From Amycolatopsis cihanbeyliensis (GTDB lineage: Bacteria; Actinomycetota; Actinomycetes; Mycobacteriales; Pseudonocardiaceae), in NCBI RefSeq assembly GCF_006715045.1, contig NZ_VFML01000002.1, positions 310,001 through 374,000 on the forward strand: a stretch of 64,000 nt of DNA, given 5' to 3'. Shown here piece after piece: positions 41,189 to 50,634 of this stretch. Under the pieces are notes generated by a model. That model had not been told where the DNA came from, searched no databases, and worked only from the letters and a program-made list of their open reading frames with translations. Position numbers and translations under genes: made by a program. Position 1 is the first letter of the stretch. Every line of letters starts with the position of its first letter.

Positions 41189-41813
41189 GCCTATCCTCAT
41201 CAGCCAAACGACGAAGCCCGTCTCGGAAAACCTCGAAGCTCCTCGAACGGTTGGACTCAACATTCATGTGCGGGGCGATATCCAGCGCGGCCCGCAGTTT
41301 GCGGAGGCCGGCTTTGTGGTAGCCGGACTTCCGGAGCACCTGTTCCAGCATTTCCCAGGTTCCTCCGGATATCGCGTCCGGATCACGATAGCGGCTCTGC
41401 TGTCCCAAACTCGCTGGCAACCTCGGATAGGCGCGACACAGCGCGGGCACATCACCAAAGTACCAAGCCTCCAGCTCCTCGACCACGATGCGGTTCAGGA
41501 CCTGGAAGCCACGCCGGGCAGTATTCGGCGTGCTGAGACCCGCGTCGGCCGCGTACCGATCCAACTGTGACTTGAGAGCGAGACAGTCCTCCTCGTCACG
41601 ATCAACGAGTACGACCACCTTGAGGTCTTCCCAAGCCATACGAACGGCGTAACCTTTCAGCCGTCGAGGCAACTCCTTCATCAGCATGGTTTTACCTTGG
41701 AACTCCCGAACAGCGAAGCGAAGTTCTGGTGCGATCCGCGGAACCAGAATCTCCAGAACTTTCCCGGCCGACGGCTCCTCGACCAAGATCTCGACGGTAG
41801 CCGGGCCACTCAC
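41172..41813 (-). CDS. DUF4276 TOPRIM-like protein of an ATPase-nuclease module
   Basis: 213 residues from the GTG at 41813, which overlaps the ATPase stop (GTGA). The DUF4276 pattern is clear: [15 protein letters not shown] (N-terminal Glu at 12-13), [32 protein letters not shown] (DxD at 71-73) and [12 protein letters not shown] (112-121). Glu plus DxD on successive strands is the arrangement of a TOPRIM metal site, so a nuclease-like effector is likely. Paired with an AAA ATPase, as in abortive-infection ATPase-TOPRIM pairs. The stop lies inside carB. Hand-counted GC at 41701-41760 is 55 percent, against 72 percent at 40681-40740 in carB. Confidence 0.85.
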
Positions 41814-43015
41814 GCCGGCCGCCCGGAACGGGTGAGCGGGTCCGCGACGTCGAAATACCCCTCCATCCACAGGCTCCCCAGCGTGCCTCCGGCATCCGCC
41901 ATGGCCACCAGAGGCTGGATCCCCGAGGCACGGACGCTACGGGTGAATCCGTCGTCGGCCCGGTAGAGAGCCCACAACTCCTCCGGCCGCAACGCATCGG
42001 CGAAGTATGGTGAATGGGTCGTGACCAGCATCTGGCTCCGGCCGGCCGCCGCTCTCGCTTCTTCAGCGAGGCTGTACAGCAGTTTGGGGTGAAGTTGGTT
42101 CTCTGGCTCTTCTATCCCGACGATCGGCGCTGGGTCGGGATCGTAGAGCACCGTCAGGTAAGCCAGCAGCTTCAGCGTTCCGTCGGAGATGAACTGGGCG
42201 AGTACCGGCTTATCGAACGGCCGGTCCTTGAGCCGGAGCAGGAGCCTGCCGTCAGGCATCTGTTCCGGGTCGACGCGTTCCAGGCTTGGCACCCGCTGCC
42301 CGAGAACCTCGAAAATTGTCTCAAGACGTTCCGGATGCCGCTCACCGAGGTACTGGATCACGTTCGCCAGGTTGTCGCCGATGACGGACAACTTCTCCTG
42401 CGGACCGGACATCGGCTGCTGTCGTACCTGATCGATGTTCAGGTACGACAGGTACCAGCCCGTGATGAACCGCCGCAACGCGGCGACCTGGGGATAGCGA
42501 CTGAGCTGGCCGAGGCTGCTGACCGCGAGAAGATCCGGGCTGTCGAGGCGCTCCGACACCTTCGCCGCAACCTGCTCGTCATACACCGCGCCTTCACCGC
42601 GCGAGAAGTTCAGGATCTCGGTCGGGCGTCCCTGCCCCGGATTGACGGTCCAGCGAAGCAACTCCCCCACCACCGTTGGTGAGCCACTGTCCTCGTCGAT
42701 TGCCAGTTGGTACGTGATCAGCCGGCCACTCGCCGGGTCCCGGTACTTCAGCTCGAACTCGACCGGCCCGTCCATCCCCCGACTGCGGATTTCCGCCATC
42801 CTGTTGCGCGCGTCCCATGCCCGTCGCAGGTTGGTGGTGAACGCCTCATGCAGGAACGCAAACACGTCGAACACCGTCGACTTGCCGCTGCCGTTCGGGC
42901 CGAACAAGACGGTCAACGGGGTGAGCTTCTCGAAGGTGACATCACGCAGCACCCGGTAATTCCGGATGTGGAGGCGCTCGATGGCCGGTTTCGACCCACC
43001 TCTAGCGGCCATCAT
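41810..43015 (-). CDS. AAA_21/OLD-like ABC-type ATPase of a defence-like module
   Basis: 401 residues. IERLHIRNYRVLRDVTFEKL starts a RecF/OLD-type fold; Walker A GPNGSGKST at 39-47, signature-like QFISDGTLKLLAYL near 272-285, Walker B IVGIEEPENQLHPKLL near 296-311, and the switch His in LVTTHSPYFADAL near 328-340. This matches standalone predicted ATPases of the COG4637 type. ATG 43015 lies 14 nt inside carA, 4-5 nt after GGAGGTG within carA. Sampled GC 42301-42360 is 53 percent, 42601-42660 is 65 percent. Likely the sensor or motor for the DUF4276 partner. Confidence 0.9.
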   Translation of the reverse strand: MMAARGGSKPAIERLHIRNYRVLRDVTFEKLTPLTVLFGPNGSGKSTVFDVFAFLHEAFTTNLRRAWDARNRMAEIRSRGMDGPVEFELKYRDPASGRLITYQLAIDEDSGSPTVVGELLRWTVNPGQGRPTEILNFSRGEGAVYDEQVAAKVSERLDSPDLLAVSSLGQLSRYPQVAALRRFITGWYLSYLNIDQVRQQPMSGPQEKLSVIGDNLANVIQYLGERHPERLETIFEVLGQRVPSLERVDPEQMPDGRLLLRLKDRPFDKPVLAQFISDGTLKLLAYLTVLYDPDPAPIVGIEEPENQLHPKLLYSLAEEARAAAGRSQMLVTTHSPYFADALRPEELWALYRADDGFTRSVRASGIQPLVAMADAGGTLGSLWMEGYFDVADPLTRSGRPA

Positions 43016-44135
43016 GGTGCACCTCCATCAGACTCACGAACTCGTCGAAAAGGGGCTCAGCGTCGTGCGGGCCCGCCGCGGCCTCCGGGTGGTACTGCAC
43101 GGAGAACGCGGGTACCTCGGCGCAGCGCAGGCCTTCCACCGTGCCGTCGTTCGGGCAGTAGTGGCTGATCGTGGCCGCGCCGAAGGGCGAGTCGAAGCGT
43201 TGCCCCGCCTCGCCTTCCAGCGCGAACCCGTGGTTCTGCGCGGTGATCGCCACCCGCCCGGTGGCCACGTCGATCACCGGGATGTTGATCCCCCGGTGGC
43301 CGTAACGCATCTTGTAGGTGCCCAGCCCCAGCGCGCGGCCGAGAATCTGGTTGCCGAAGCAGATGCCGAACAGCGGCAGCCCCCGCTCCAGCACCGCCCG
43401 GGTGAGCGCGATGGCATGGGTCTGGGTCTCCGGGTCGCCGGGACCGTTGGAGAGGAACACCCCGTCCGGCTCCACCGCCAGCAGGTCCTCCAGGCCGGAG
43501 GACATCGGCAGCACGTGCACCTCGATGCCCCGGCGGGTCAGCAGGCGTGGGGTGTTGGACTTGATCCCCAGGTCGAGCGCGGCCACCCGGAACCGCCGCT
43601 GCCCCTGCGCGGGCACCACGTAGGGCCGCGGGGTGCTCACCTCGCCTGCCAGATCGGCCCCCTTCATCGAGGGGCTTTCCAGTACCGCCGCGGTCATCTC
43701 CTCGTCCGACCCGATGGCCTCGCCGGAGAACACACCCGCGCGCATCGCGCCGTGCTCGCGGATATGCCTGGTCAACGTGCGGGTGTCCACCTCGGAGATC
43801 CCGACGATGCCCTGCGCGCGCAGCTCCGCGTCCAGCGTGCGGCTGCAACGCCAGTTGGACGGCGCACGTGCCGGGTCGCGCACCACGTAACCGGACGCCC
43901 AGATACGGGCCGATTCGTCGTCCTCGTCGTTCCACCCGGTGTTGCCGATCTGCGGAGCGGTCTGCACGACGATCTGCCGGTGGTAGGAGGGGTCGGTGAG
44001 GGTCTCCTGGTACCCGGTCATCCCGGTGCAGAACACCACCTCGCCGAGCGTGCGGCCCTGCGCGCCGTACCCGACACCGCGAAACACGCGGCCGTCCTCC
44101 AGCGCCAACGCCGCCGGCACCCGTGTCGCCGTCAT
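43002..44135 (-). CDS. carA: Carbamoyl-phosphate synthase small chain
   Basis: 377 residues. N-terminal CPSase domain (ALALEDGRVFRGVGYGAQGR; TGMTGYQETLTDPSY) followed by a class I glutamine amidotransferase with the nucleophile Cys in LFGICFGNQILGRALGLGTY (about 252-271) and the HPE in SVQYHPEAAAGPHD (about 350). Releases ammonia from glutamine for CarB. The 3' end contains the start and ribosome site of the AAA ATPase gene in place of carB. It starts just after the Rv1382-like gene (ATGA-type overlap). Confidence 0.96.
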   Translation of the reverse strand: MTATRVPAALALEDGRVFRGVGYGAQGRTLGEVVFCTGMTGYQETLTDPSYHRQIVVQTAPQIGNTGWNDEDDESARIWASGYVVRDPARAPSNWRCSRTLDAELRAQGIVGISEVDTRTLTRHIREHGAMRAGVFSGEAIGSDEEMTAAVLESPSMKGADLAGEVSTPRPYVVPAQGQRRFRVAALDLGIKSNTPRLLTRRGIEVHVLPMSSGLEDLLAVEPDGVFLSNGPGDPETQTHAIALTRAVLERGLPLFGICFGNQILGRALGLGTYKMRYGHRGINIPVIDVATGRVAITAQNHGFALEGEAGQRFDSPFGAATISHYCPNDGTVEGLRCAEVPAFSVQYHPEAAAGPHDAEPLFDEFVSLMEVHHDGR

Positions 44136-44641
44136 TCCTGCGATCCTTTCTCAACAGTGCCCGCACCCAGTGCGTCGATCCATTGTGGATAGCTATCGGT
44201 CCCGTCACCGCGGAACCCGGTGTCGATGTCCGTGCCCGCCAGCCGCCAGGTGATCACCAGCAGGCTGTCGGTGCCCAGCACCTTGCCCGCCATACCCCTG
44301 GCGAGCTTCGCGTCGACAACCGACTCCCGCGGGATCCAGAACTCCGGTGCGCCCTCGCGCCGCACCTCGACCCCTTCGGGGTACAGGCACAGCGTCGCCG
44401 CGCTGCGCACCCCCGCACCCCTGGTCACGATCCGCTGCTGCCAGTGACCCGCCCTGGTCGAGCAGACGTAGACCCCGCGCATCGCGGGCAGTACCGGTGT
44501 TCCCGGATCGGCGGGCACCTCGGGGAAGGGGGCGAACTCGACACTCTGCGCACGTGCCTGGCGTCGCCACCCGCGCCACATGCCGAGGACGCACAGCCCG
44601 AAGAACGCCACCACCAGCAGGGTCAGCAGTAACCGATCCAT
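44132..44641 (-). CDS. Rv1382-like membrane-anchored protein of the pyr operon
   Basis: 169 residues. One N-terminal membrane segment (LLLTLLVVAFFGLCVLGMW) followed by a soluble domain with GVYVCSTRAGHWQQRIVTRG, LCLYPEGVEVRREGAPEFWI and ITWRLAGTDIDTGFRGD, which looks like a PH-like fold. M. tuberculosis has Rv1382, a predicted membrane/export protein, at the same position between pyrC and carA. Function unknown. Its ATG overlaps the pyrC stop by 1 nt and its stop overlaps the carA start by 4 nt. Confidence 0.8.
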   Translation of the reverse strand: MDRLLLTLLVVAFFGLCVLGMWRGWRRQARAQSVEFAPFPEVPADPGTPVLPAMRGVYVCSTRAGHWQQRIVTRGAGVRSAATLCLYPEGVEVRREGAPEFWIPRESVVDAKLARGMAGKVLGTDSLLVITWRLAGTDIDTGFRGDGTDSYPQWIDALGAGTVEKGSQE

Positions 44642-46029
44642 CAGTGTTTCCTCCCTGCTCCGGCCGTGATCCGCCCGCGCAGCAACGTCGCGGTCACGGC
44701 GGCGGGTAACCGCATGCCCTCGTACGGGGTGTTGGCCGCGATGCTGGCCAACTCGGCGCCGCGCACCGTCCATTCGGCTTCCGGGTCCACCAGCACCAGG
44801 TTCGCCGGCTCGCCCGGCTCGATCGGCCTGCCCTGGTCCGGGAGACCGGCGATCTCCGCCGGCCGCTCGCTCATCACCCTGGCGACGCCGCGCCAGTCCA
44901 GCAGGCCGGGTTCGACCATGGTCCGCACCACGATCGACAGCGCGGTCTGCAGGCCGAGCATGCCCGGTTTGGCCACCGCCCACTCGCAGTCCTTGTCCTG
45001 CGCGGGGTGCGGCGCGTGGTCGGTGGCCACGCAGTCGATCACGCCCTCGGCCAGCGCGCCGCGCATCCGCTCGACGTCGGCGTCCGTGCGCAGCGGCGGG
45101 TTGACCTTGTTGATCGGATCGTAGGTGGCCAGCCGCTCGTCGGTGAGCACAAGGTGATGCGGGGTGACCTCGGCGGAGACCCGGCCGTCCGCACGCGGTT
45201 TCGCCCACTCCAGCACGTCCACCGTGCCGGCGCTGGACACGTGACACACGTGCAGGCGCGCCTTCGCGTACTCGGCGAGCAGGCAGTCTCGCGCCACGAT
45301 CGCCTCCTCGGCCGAGGCAGGCCAGCCGGAGTAGCCCAGCCGGGCCGCCCGCTCGCCCTCGTGCGCCTGCGCACCGGCGGTGAGCGCGGGCTCCTCGGCA
45401 TGCTGGGCGATCACCACGTTCAGCGCGGTCGAGTACTCCAGCGCTCTGCGCATGATCAGCGGGTCGGCCACGCAGTGCCCGTCGTCGGAGAACATCCGCA
45501 CCCCGGCCGCCGAGCCCGCCATCGTGCCCAGCTCGGCCAGCTTCTCCCCGGCCAGCCCGACCGTCACCGCGCCCACCGGGTGCACGTCGACCAGCCCGAC
45601 CTCACGGCCACGCCGCCACACGTGCTCCACGATCACCTGGTTGTCCGCGACCGGGCTGGTGTTGGCCATGGCGAACACCGCGGTGTAGCCGCCGAGCGCG
45701 GCCGCGGCCGAGCCACTGGCGATGGTCTCGGCGTCCTCCCTGCCCGGTTCCCGCAGGTGGGTGTGCAGGTCGACGAATCCGGGCAGCAGCACCTGACCCC
45801 GTGCCCGGATCACCTCGACCCCCTCCGGCGCGTCCAGGTCACCGATCTCCGCGATCACCCCGTCCACGACCAGCAGGTCGACGGGCTCCCCCTCGCCGTA
45901 CGGCCGTGCTCCCTCAATCAGCACCGGTGCCCTGAACGTGGCGTTCGCGACGTCAGACGTCTCAGAAGTGCCGTTCGCAACGCTGGACGTCCCGATAGTG
46001 GCGTTCAGGGCACTCTCCTGGTCGTTCAC
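44641..46029 (-). CDS. pyrC: Dihydroorotase with a repeat-derived N-terminal extension
   Basis: 462 residues. Closes carbamoyl-aspartate to dihydroorotate. Zinc site elements: [20 protein letters not shown], central HAEEPALT and [16 protein letters not shown], then VATDHAPH with the catalytic Asp. The usual start would be at (V)[20 protein letters not shown] 45924, but the frame runs on to GTG 46029, which overlaps the pyrB stop (GTGA) after a good ribosome site. The extra about 35 residues are almost entirely encoded by the 83-bp dispersed element at 45929-46011. Which start is used needs protein evidence. Confidence 0.93.
   Translation of the reverse strand: MNDQESALNATIGTSSVANGTSETSDVANATFRAPVLIEGARPYGEGEPVDLLVVDGVIAEIGDLDAPEGVEVIRARGQVLLPGFVDLHTHLREPGREDAETIASGSAAAALGGYTAVFAMANTSPVADNQVIVEHVWRRGREVGLVDVHPVGAVTVGLAGEKLAELGTMAGSAAGVRMFSDDGHCVADPLIMRRALEYSTALNVVIAQHAEEPALTAGAQAHEGERAARLGYSGWPASAEEAIVARDCLLAEYAKARLHVCHVSSAGTVDVLEWAKPRADGRVSAEVTPHHLVLTDERLATYDPINKVNPPLRTDADVERMRGALAEGVIDCVATDHAPHPAQDKDCEWAVAKPGMLGLQTALSIVVRTMVEPGLLDWRGVARVMSERPAEIAGLPDQGRPIEPGEPANLVLVDPEAEWTVRGAELASIAANTPYEGMRLPAAVTATLLRGRITAGAGRKH
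45929..46011. repeat. 83-bp dispersed element, copy 1 (inside pyrC 5' end)
   Basis: Ends are exact inverted repeats, GCCCTGAACG (45929-45938) and CGTTCAGGGC (46002-46011). The interior has GACGTCAGACGTC and GGACGTCCCGATAGTGGCG. The second copy at 59972-60054 has the same length, ends and internal order; the internal long hairpin is decayed here. It reads open through in the pyrC frame. Confidence 0.85.
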
Positions 46030-46958
46030 GCGGCCTCTCCCTCTCCGGCCAGCAGGTGGTACAGCACGGCCATCCGGACGTGCACGCCGTTGCGGACCTG
46101 TTCGATGATCGCGGACTGGGGCGCGTCGGCCACGGCCGGCGCGATCTCCATCCCGCGCAGCATGGGACCCGGATGCAGCACCACGGCGTGCTCGGGCAGC
46201 AGCCGCAGCCGCGCCTCGTTCAGCCCGTAGGCGATGGAGTACTCCCGCGCCGAGGGGAAGAACCCCCCGTGCATGCGTTCGGTCTGCACCCGCAGCATCA
46301 TCACCGCGTCCAGCGCGGGCAGCTCGGCGTCCAGGTGATGCGCCACGGTGACCGGAAGGGACTCGGCCCCGGGCGGCAGCAGGGTGGGCGGGGCGACCAG
46401 CACCACCTCGGCGCCCAGTGTGGCCAGCAGGTGCACGTTGGACCGGGCGACCCTGCTGTGCAGGACGTCCCCGACGATGCCGACCCGGCGCCCGGCCAGC
46501 TCACCGAGGCGTTCCCGCAGCGTGGCGGCGTCCAGCAGGGCCTGCGTCGGGTGCTCGTGCGTGCCGTCACCCGCGTTCACCACGGCCGTCGGCGTCTCGG
46601 CCAGCCAGCCGGACAGCCGGTGGGCCGCGCCCGAGGCCGGGTGCCGGATGATCACGCAGTCCGCACCGGCCGCGGACAGCGTCAGCGCGGTGTCGCGCAG
46701 CGACTCACCCTTGCCGACCGAGGACCCACCGGCCGAGACATTGATCACGTCGGCACTCATCCACTTGCCGGCGAGCTCGAAGGAGACCCTGGTGCGGGTG
46801 GAGTTCTCGTAGAACATCGTGATCACGGTCCGCCCGCGCAGCGTGGGCAGCTTGCGTACCTCGCGGCCGAGCAGGGTTCGTTTGAGCTCGTCGGCGGTGT
46901 CCAGCACCGCGGTGGCCTGGTCGGCCGCCAGCCCGTCCGTCGCGAGCAGGTGCCTCAC
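46026..46958 (-). CDS. pyrB: Aspartate carbamoyltransferase catalytic chain
   Basis: 310 residues. Carbamoylates aspartate. Carbamoyl-phosphate site [13 protein letters not shown] (about 50-62), [10 protein letters not shown], and [12 protein letters not shown] (about 135-146); late [11 protein letters not shown] is the usual C-terminal active-site loop. No pyrI-like regulatory gene is present. It overlaps pyrR upstream and pyrC downstream by 4 nt each. Confidence 0.95.
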   Translation of the reverse strand: MRHLLATDGLAADQATAVLDTADELKRTLLGREVRKLPTLRGRTVITMFYENSTRTRVSFELAGKWMSADVINVSAGGSSVGKGESLRDTALTLSAAGADCVIIRHPASGAAHRLSGWLAETPTAVVNAGDGTHEHPTQALLDAATLRERLGELAGRRVGIVGDVLHSRVARSNVHLLATLGAEVVLVAPPTLLPPGAESLPVTVAHHLDAELPALDAVMMLRVQTERMHGGFFPSAREYSIAYGLNEARLRLLPEHAVVLHPGPMLRGMEIAPAVADAPQSAIIEQVRNGVHVRMAVLYHLLAGEGEAA

Positions 46959-47557
46959 CGTTGCTCCTCCGCCCCCGTCTCGCGGGTCCGCAGCAGCACC
47001 GCGTCCCGCTCATCCACCTCGGTCAGCAGGACCGCGATGTCCTCGGCCCGCGAGGTGGGCACGTTCTTGCCCACGTAGTCGGCACGGATCGGCAGCTCAC
47101 GATGGCCGCGATCGACCAGCACGGCGAGCTGTACCGAGCGCGGCCGGCCGTGTTCACGCAGGGCGTCCAGGGCGGCGCGAATGGTCCGCCCGGAGTACAG
47201 CACGTCGTCCACCAGCACGACCACGCGGTCGTCGATCCCGGACTCCGGCAGCTGTGTCTGCTCCAGCGGCCGGGTCGGCCTGCGGCGCAGGTCGTCCCGG
47301 TACAGCGTGACGTCGATCGCACCCGCGGGTACCTCGACCCCGGAGAACTCGGTGACCCGCTCGGCGAGCCGGTGGGCAAGCGGCGCTCCCCTGGTCGGGA
47401 TGCCGAGCAACACGGGTGGAGCCGCTGGAGCCGCACCCAAAGCGGTCTTCTCGATGACCTGATGGGCCATTCGAGCGATGGTGCGCGCGACGTCGCCGGA
47501 CGAGAGCAGCTCCCGCTCATCACCCGGTTCCGCCGCGCCACGTGGACGTGGCGCCAC
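46955..47557 (-). CDS. pyrR: Bifunctional PyrR regulator / uracil phosphoribosyltransferase
   Basis: 200 residues. PRPP-binding loop [18 protein letters not shown] (about 111-128) and [15 protein letters not shown] are conserved. PyrR binds pyr mRNA when UMP is high; in mycobacteria it represses translation at the pyrR ribosome site. Here the PyrR-binding motif overlaps the region just upstream of AAGGAGG and the GTG start at 47557. First gene of the pyr operon, divergent from bldD (257-nt spacer). Confidence 0.94.
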   Translation of the reverse strand: MAPRPRGAAEPGDERELLSSGDVARTIARMAHQVIEKTALGAAPAAPPVLLGIPTRGAPLAHRLAERVTEFSGVEVPAGAIDVTLYRDDLRRRPTRPLEQTQLPESGIDDRVVVLVDDVLYSGRTIRAALDALREHGRPRSVQLAVLVDRGHRELPIRADYVGKNVPTSRAEDIAVLLTEVDERDAVLLRTRETGAEEQR

Positions 47558-47563
47558 GGTGGA

Positions 47564-47601
47564 CCTCCTTCCCCGCCTCGCCGGACGGGTCCTTAAAGGA
47601 C
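47564..47601 (-). promoter_or_regulatory. PyrR-binding hairpin over the pyrR ribosome-binding site
   Basis: On the minus strand the RNA reads CCCGUCCGGCGAGGCGGGG (about 47571-47588), a CCCG/CGGG hairpin whose loop matches the PyrR consensus core UCCNGNGAGGY. It is followed 3 nt later by AAGGAGG (47564-47570) and GTG. Just upstream lies GUCCUU-U-AAGGAC (47589-47601), and a 9-bp stem at 47603-47611/47622-47630 further out. This fits translational repression by PyrR as shown in mycobacteria. Confidence 0.65.
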
Positions 47602-47814
47602 GTCGATCCCCCCGTTGATCTGGGGATCGAACTGACAGTAGCAGGGCACCGACCTCAGCCTTCCGGGTGGTGCGGACGTGCCGGGAACCACCTCAGCCAA
47701 TGATCTGCTTGACCTGGTGACGACAACGAGTAACCATTACTCTGAGTATTCGACTCAAGGAGTGCCCGTTCGGTCCGTCCGACCGAACGGGGCGAGGAAA
47801 CGGAGAACCACCAG

Positions 47815-48303
47815 ATGGGCGATTACGCCAAGGCGCTCGGGGCCAAGCTCCGCGGGATCCGCCAGCAGCAGGGCTTGTCCCTGCACGGAGTCGAACAGAA
47901 GTCCGGTGGGCGCTGGAAGGCGGTCGTCGTCGGCTCCTACGAACGTGGCGATCGCGCGGTGACCGTGCAGAAGCTGGCCGAACTGGCCGACTTCTACGGG
48001 GTACCCGTCGTCGAGTTGCTGCCCGAAGGACGGGTGCCGTCCGGAGCCGAGCCGGCCACCAAGATCGTCATCAACCTGGAGCGGCTCCAGCAACTGCCTG
48101 CCGAGAAGGTCGGTCCGCTCGCCCGGTATGCCGCGACGATCCAGAGCCAACGCGGCGACTACAACGGCAAGGTGCTCTCGATTCGCACCGAGGACCTGCG
48201 TTCGCTGGCGATCATCTACGACATGACCCCGGGCGAGCTTACCGAACAACTGATCGACTGGGGTGTGCTTCCACCGGAGGCCCGGCCCTCGAAGGAGGAC
48301 TGA
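47815..48303 (+). CDS. bldD: BldD-type developmental regulator
   Basis: 162 residues. N-terminal helix-turn-helix of the XRE type (AKALGAKLRGIRQQQGLSLH to SYERGDRAVTVQKLAELADF). The C-terminal domain has the c-di-GMP-binding signature of BldD, RxD-x8-RxxD: R113-G-D115 and R124-T-E-D127. In Streptomyces, c-di-GMP dimerises BldD on promoters of developmental genes. ATG follows CGGAGAACC. The upstream spacer has a perfect GAGTAA-CCA-TTACTC dyad (47728-47742), possibly an operator; the known BldD box was not clearly matched. Confidence 0.93.
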   Translation: MGDYAKALGAKLRGIRQQQGLSLHGVEQKSGGRWKAVVVGSYERGDRAVTVQKLAELADFYGVPVVELLPEGRVPSGAEPATKIVINLERLQQLPAEKVGPLARYAATIQSQRGDYNGKVLSIRTEDLRSLAIIYDMTPGELTEQLIDWGVLPPEARPSKED

Positions 48304-48344
48304 GTCCCCGCACGAGGACCGGCCCTTCGCAGGGGCCGCGTGCT

Positions 48345-48396
48345 GGGAATTCGTCGGCGACTTCTCGTCCTGCGGGGAAGCCGCCGACGAATTCCC
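48345..48396. terminator. Strong hairpin between convergent bldD and nusB
   Basis: A perfect 15-bp inverted repeat: left arm 48345-48359 (GGGAATTCGTCGGCG), right arm 48382-48396, loop 22 nt. A smaller CGGCCC/GGGCCG hairpin lies just before it (about 48330). Suited as a bidirectional terminator for two convergent genes; no long T-tract. Confidence 0.7.
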
Positions 48397-48412
48397 GGGT
48401 CGTGCGCGAGCG

Positions 48413-48865
48413 CTACAGCACGGCCCGCAACCGGTCGGCGATGCTGCCGATCCGGCCGAGCACGCCGTTGACGAAACGCGGCGAGTCGTCCGTGGAGAGT
48501 TCCTTGGCGACGCCGACCGCCTCGTCGATCGCCACCGGGTCCGGCACATCGGCCGCCCACAGCAGCTCGTACACCCCTACCCGCAACACGGCGAGGTCGA
48601 CCACCGGCATACGGTCGAGGCTCCAGCCCTGCGCGTGTTCCTCGAGCAGTTCGTCGATCCGCTCCCGCCGCACCGTCACGCCCTCGACCAAGGTGATCGT
48701 GTAGTCGCTGACCACCTCGGCGTCGGTGGAACCGACCCGGTCGGACAGCAGGGTGACGGCGTCGACGGACCGCTGGGCGGCCTCGTACAGGATCTCCACG
48801 GCGCGCCTGCGCGAGGCGCGGCGGCTGGTGCCGCCGCCGCGAGTGGGTGTTCGCCCGGGACTCAC
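48413..48865 (-). CDS. nusB: Transcription antitermination factor NusB
   Basis: 150 residues. All-helical RNA-binding protein for rRNA antitermination; SRRRAVEILYEAAQRSVDAV near the N-terminus, LDRMPVVDLAVLRVGVYELL centrally and AIDEAVGVAKELSTDDSPRF with FVNGVLG at the C-terminus match NusB. GTG 48865 lies 7 nt after the efp stop; GTG 48868 is an alternative. Convergent with bldD across a strong hairpin. Confidence 0.93.
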   Translation of the reverse strand: MSPGRTPTRGGGTSRRASRRRAVEILYEAAQRSVDAVTLLSDRVGSTDAEVVSDYTITLVEGVTVRRERIDELLEEHAQGWSLDRMPVVDLAVLRVGVYELLWAADVPDPVAIDEAVGVAKELSTDDSPRFVNGVLGRIGSIADRLRAVL

Positions 48866-48872
48866 CACGGCC

Positions 48873-49436
48873 TCAGCCGGAGACACGGCCGAGATACCGG
48901 CCGTCCCTGGTGTCGACCTTGATCTTCTCGCCGGTGGAGAGGAACAACGGAACCTGGACCTCGGCCCCGGTCTCCACCTGGGCCGGCTTGGTGCCGCCGG
49001 TCGACCGGTCGCCCTGGATGCCGGGGTCGGTGTGCTGGATGACCAGCTCCACCGAGGCGGGCAGTTCCACGTAGAGCGGAACACCGTCGTGGGTGGCCAC
49101 GGTGGCGGTGTTGTTCTCCAGCATGTACTTGGCCGCCCCACCGACCGTCTCGCCGGGCACGGTGAGCTGGTCGAAGGTGTCGCCGTCCATGAAGACGTAA
49201 TCGACGCCGTCCTGGTAGAGGTAGGTCATCTCCCGCCGGTCCACGTTCGCGGTGTCGACCTTGGTGCCTGCGTTGAACGTCTTGTCCACGACCTTTCCGG
49301 ACAGCACGTTCTTGAGCGTCGTACGCACGAACGCACCGCCCTTGCCCGGCTTCACGTGCTGGAAGTTCACGACGGACCAGAGCTGGCCGTCGAGGTTGAG
49401 GACCATGCCGTTCTTCAGGTCGTTGGTGGTGGCCAC
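48873..49436 (-). CDS. efp: Translation elongation factor P
   Basis: 187 residues, three beta-barrel domains. Relieves ribosome stalling at proline stretches. The domain I loop [13 protein letters not shown] places a Lys at about residue 32, the tip residue modified in some bacteria. The final [19 protein letters not shown] is the family signature. GTG 49436 follows AGGAG. Coupled to nusB with a short gap, as in M. tuberculosis. Confidence 0.96.
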   Translation of the reverse strand: MATTNDLKNGMVLNLDGQLWSVVNFQHVKPGKGGAFVRTTLKNVLSGKVVDKTFNAGTKVDTANVDRREMTYLYQDGVDYVFMDGDTFDQLTVPGETVGGAAKYMLENNTATVATHDGVPLYVELPASVELVIQHTDPGIQGDRSTGGTKPAQVETGAEVQVPLFLSTGEKIKVDTRDGRYLGRVSG

Positions 49437-49467
49437 GGGTGTGTGCTCTCCTGCTGTCGGGCGCGGT

Positions 49468-50565
49468 CTAGACGACCACGAGTTCTTTGGTGCTCAGGGT
49501 GAGGATCTCGGGAGTACCGTCCCGCACGACGAGCGTGTCCTCGATGCGCACGCCACCGCGACCGGCGAGGTAGACGCCAGGCTCGACGGTGACCGCCATA
49601 CCGGCGGACAGTGTACCGATGCCCGTGGCCGCCAGGCTGGGCGCCTCGTGAACCTGCAGTCCCACGCCGTGCCCGAGGCCGTGCGCGAACTCGTCACCGT
49701 GCCCCGCCTCAGTGATCACGTCCCGGACCGTCCGGTCCACCCCGGACACCTCGGCACCCGGGCGGGCGGCGCCGCACCCGGTGGCCTGTGCCTGGTGCAC
49801 CAGGTCGTACAGGTCCCGCTGCCATGCGGCCGGTTCGCCGAGCGCGAAGGTCCTGGTCATATCCGAGTGGTAGCCCTCGACCACGGCGCCGAAGTCGAGC
49901 TTGACGAGGTCACCGGTGGCCAGCGTGCTGCCGGTGGGCCGATGGTGCGGGACCGCCGAATGGGCTCCGGCCGCGACGATGGACTCGAAGGCGGCGCCCG
50001 CGGCGCCGTGGTCCAGCATCCGGTTCTCCAGGTCCCTGGCGACCTCCAGCTCGGTCCGGCCGGGCCGCAGCCCGCCTGCCGCGACCAGGTCCGCCAGCGC
50101 CCGGTCGGCGACGGCGCAGGCCTCCCGCAGCCGGGCGACCTCGTCCTCGTCCTTGACCATCCGCAGCTTCTCGGTGAGCCCGGGCGCGCGGGCCAGCTCG
50201 ACCCCTTTCGCCAGGTCGTCCAGCGCGTCGAAGGCGTCGACACTCACGTGCTGGCTTTCGAACCCGGTCCGGCGGTAACGGGCGGGCCGCTCCCCCGCCC
50301 GGCCGGCCAGTGCGGCCGCGCTGGCCCGTTGCAGCACGTGCTCGAGATCGGGGACCTCGGTCTCGGCCTGGGTGGCGTACCTCCCGTCGGTACAGAACAC
50401 CGTCCCGGCCTCGCCCTCGGCGTGCAGCAGCAACGCGGCGTTGGAACCGGTGAACCCGGTCAGGTAGCGGATGTTCGTCAGGTCGGTGACCAGCAGGGCG
50501 TTCAGGTCGGCTTCGGTCAGCATGGCGCGCAGGGTGGCGCGGCGGCGAGCATGTGTTTCCGGCAC
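49468..50565 (-). CDS. pepP: M24 family Xaa-Pro aminopeptidase-like peptidase
   Basis: 365 residues. Creatinase-like N-terminal domain ([20 protein letters not shown]) followed by the pita-bread metallopeptidase with all five ligands: Asp in VKLDFGAVV, Asp in YHSDMTRTF, His in [15 protein letters not shown], Glu in VTVEPGVY and Glu in VRIEDTLV. Removes N-terminal residues preceding proline. Named pepQ in M. tuberculosis at the same position before efp. Start is GTG 50565. Confidence 0.9.
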   Translation of the reverse strand: MPETHARRRATLRAMLTEADLNALLVTDLTNIRYLTGFTGSNAALLLHAEGEAGTVFCTDGRYATQAETEVPDLEHVLQRASAAALAGRAGERPARYRRTGFESQHVSVDAFDALDDLAKGVELARAPGLTEKLRMVKDEDEVARLREACAVADRALADLVAAGGLRPGRTELEVARDLENRMLDHGAAGAAFESIVAAGAHSAVPHHRPTGSTLATGDLVKLDFGAVVEGYHSDMTRTFALGEPAAWQRDLYDLVHQAQATGCGAARPGAEVSGVDRTVRDVITEAGHGDEFAHGLGHGVGLQVHEAPSLAATGIGTLSAGMAVTVEPGVYLAGRGGVRIEDTLVVRDGTPEILTLSTKELVVV

Positions 50566-50634
50566 CCCGCCACCCTAATGTCGGTGGGTCAGGAACGTTC
50601 CCCCGCGGGACCGGCGCCCGGTTACAGTAGGCGG

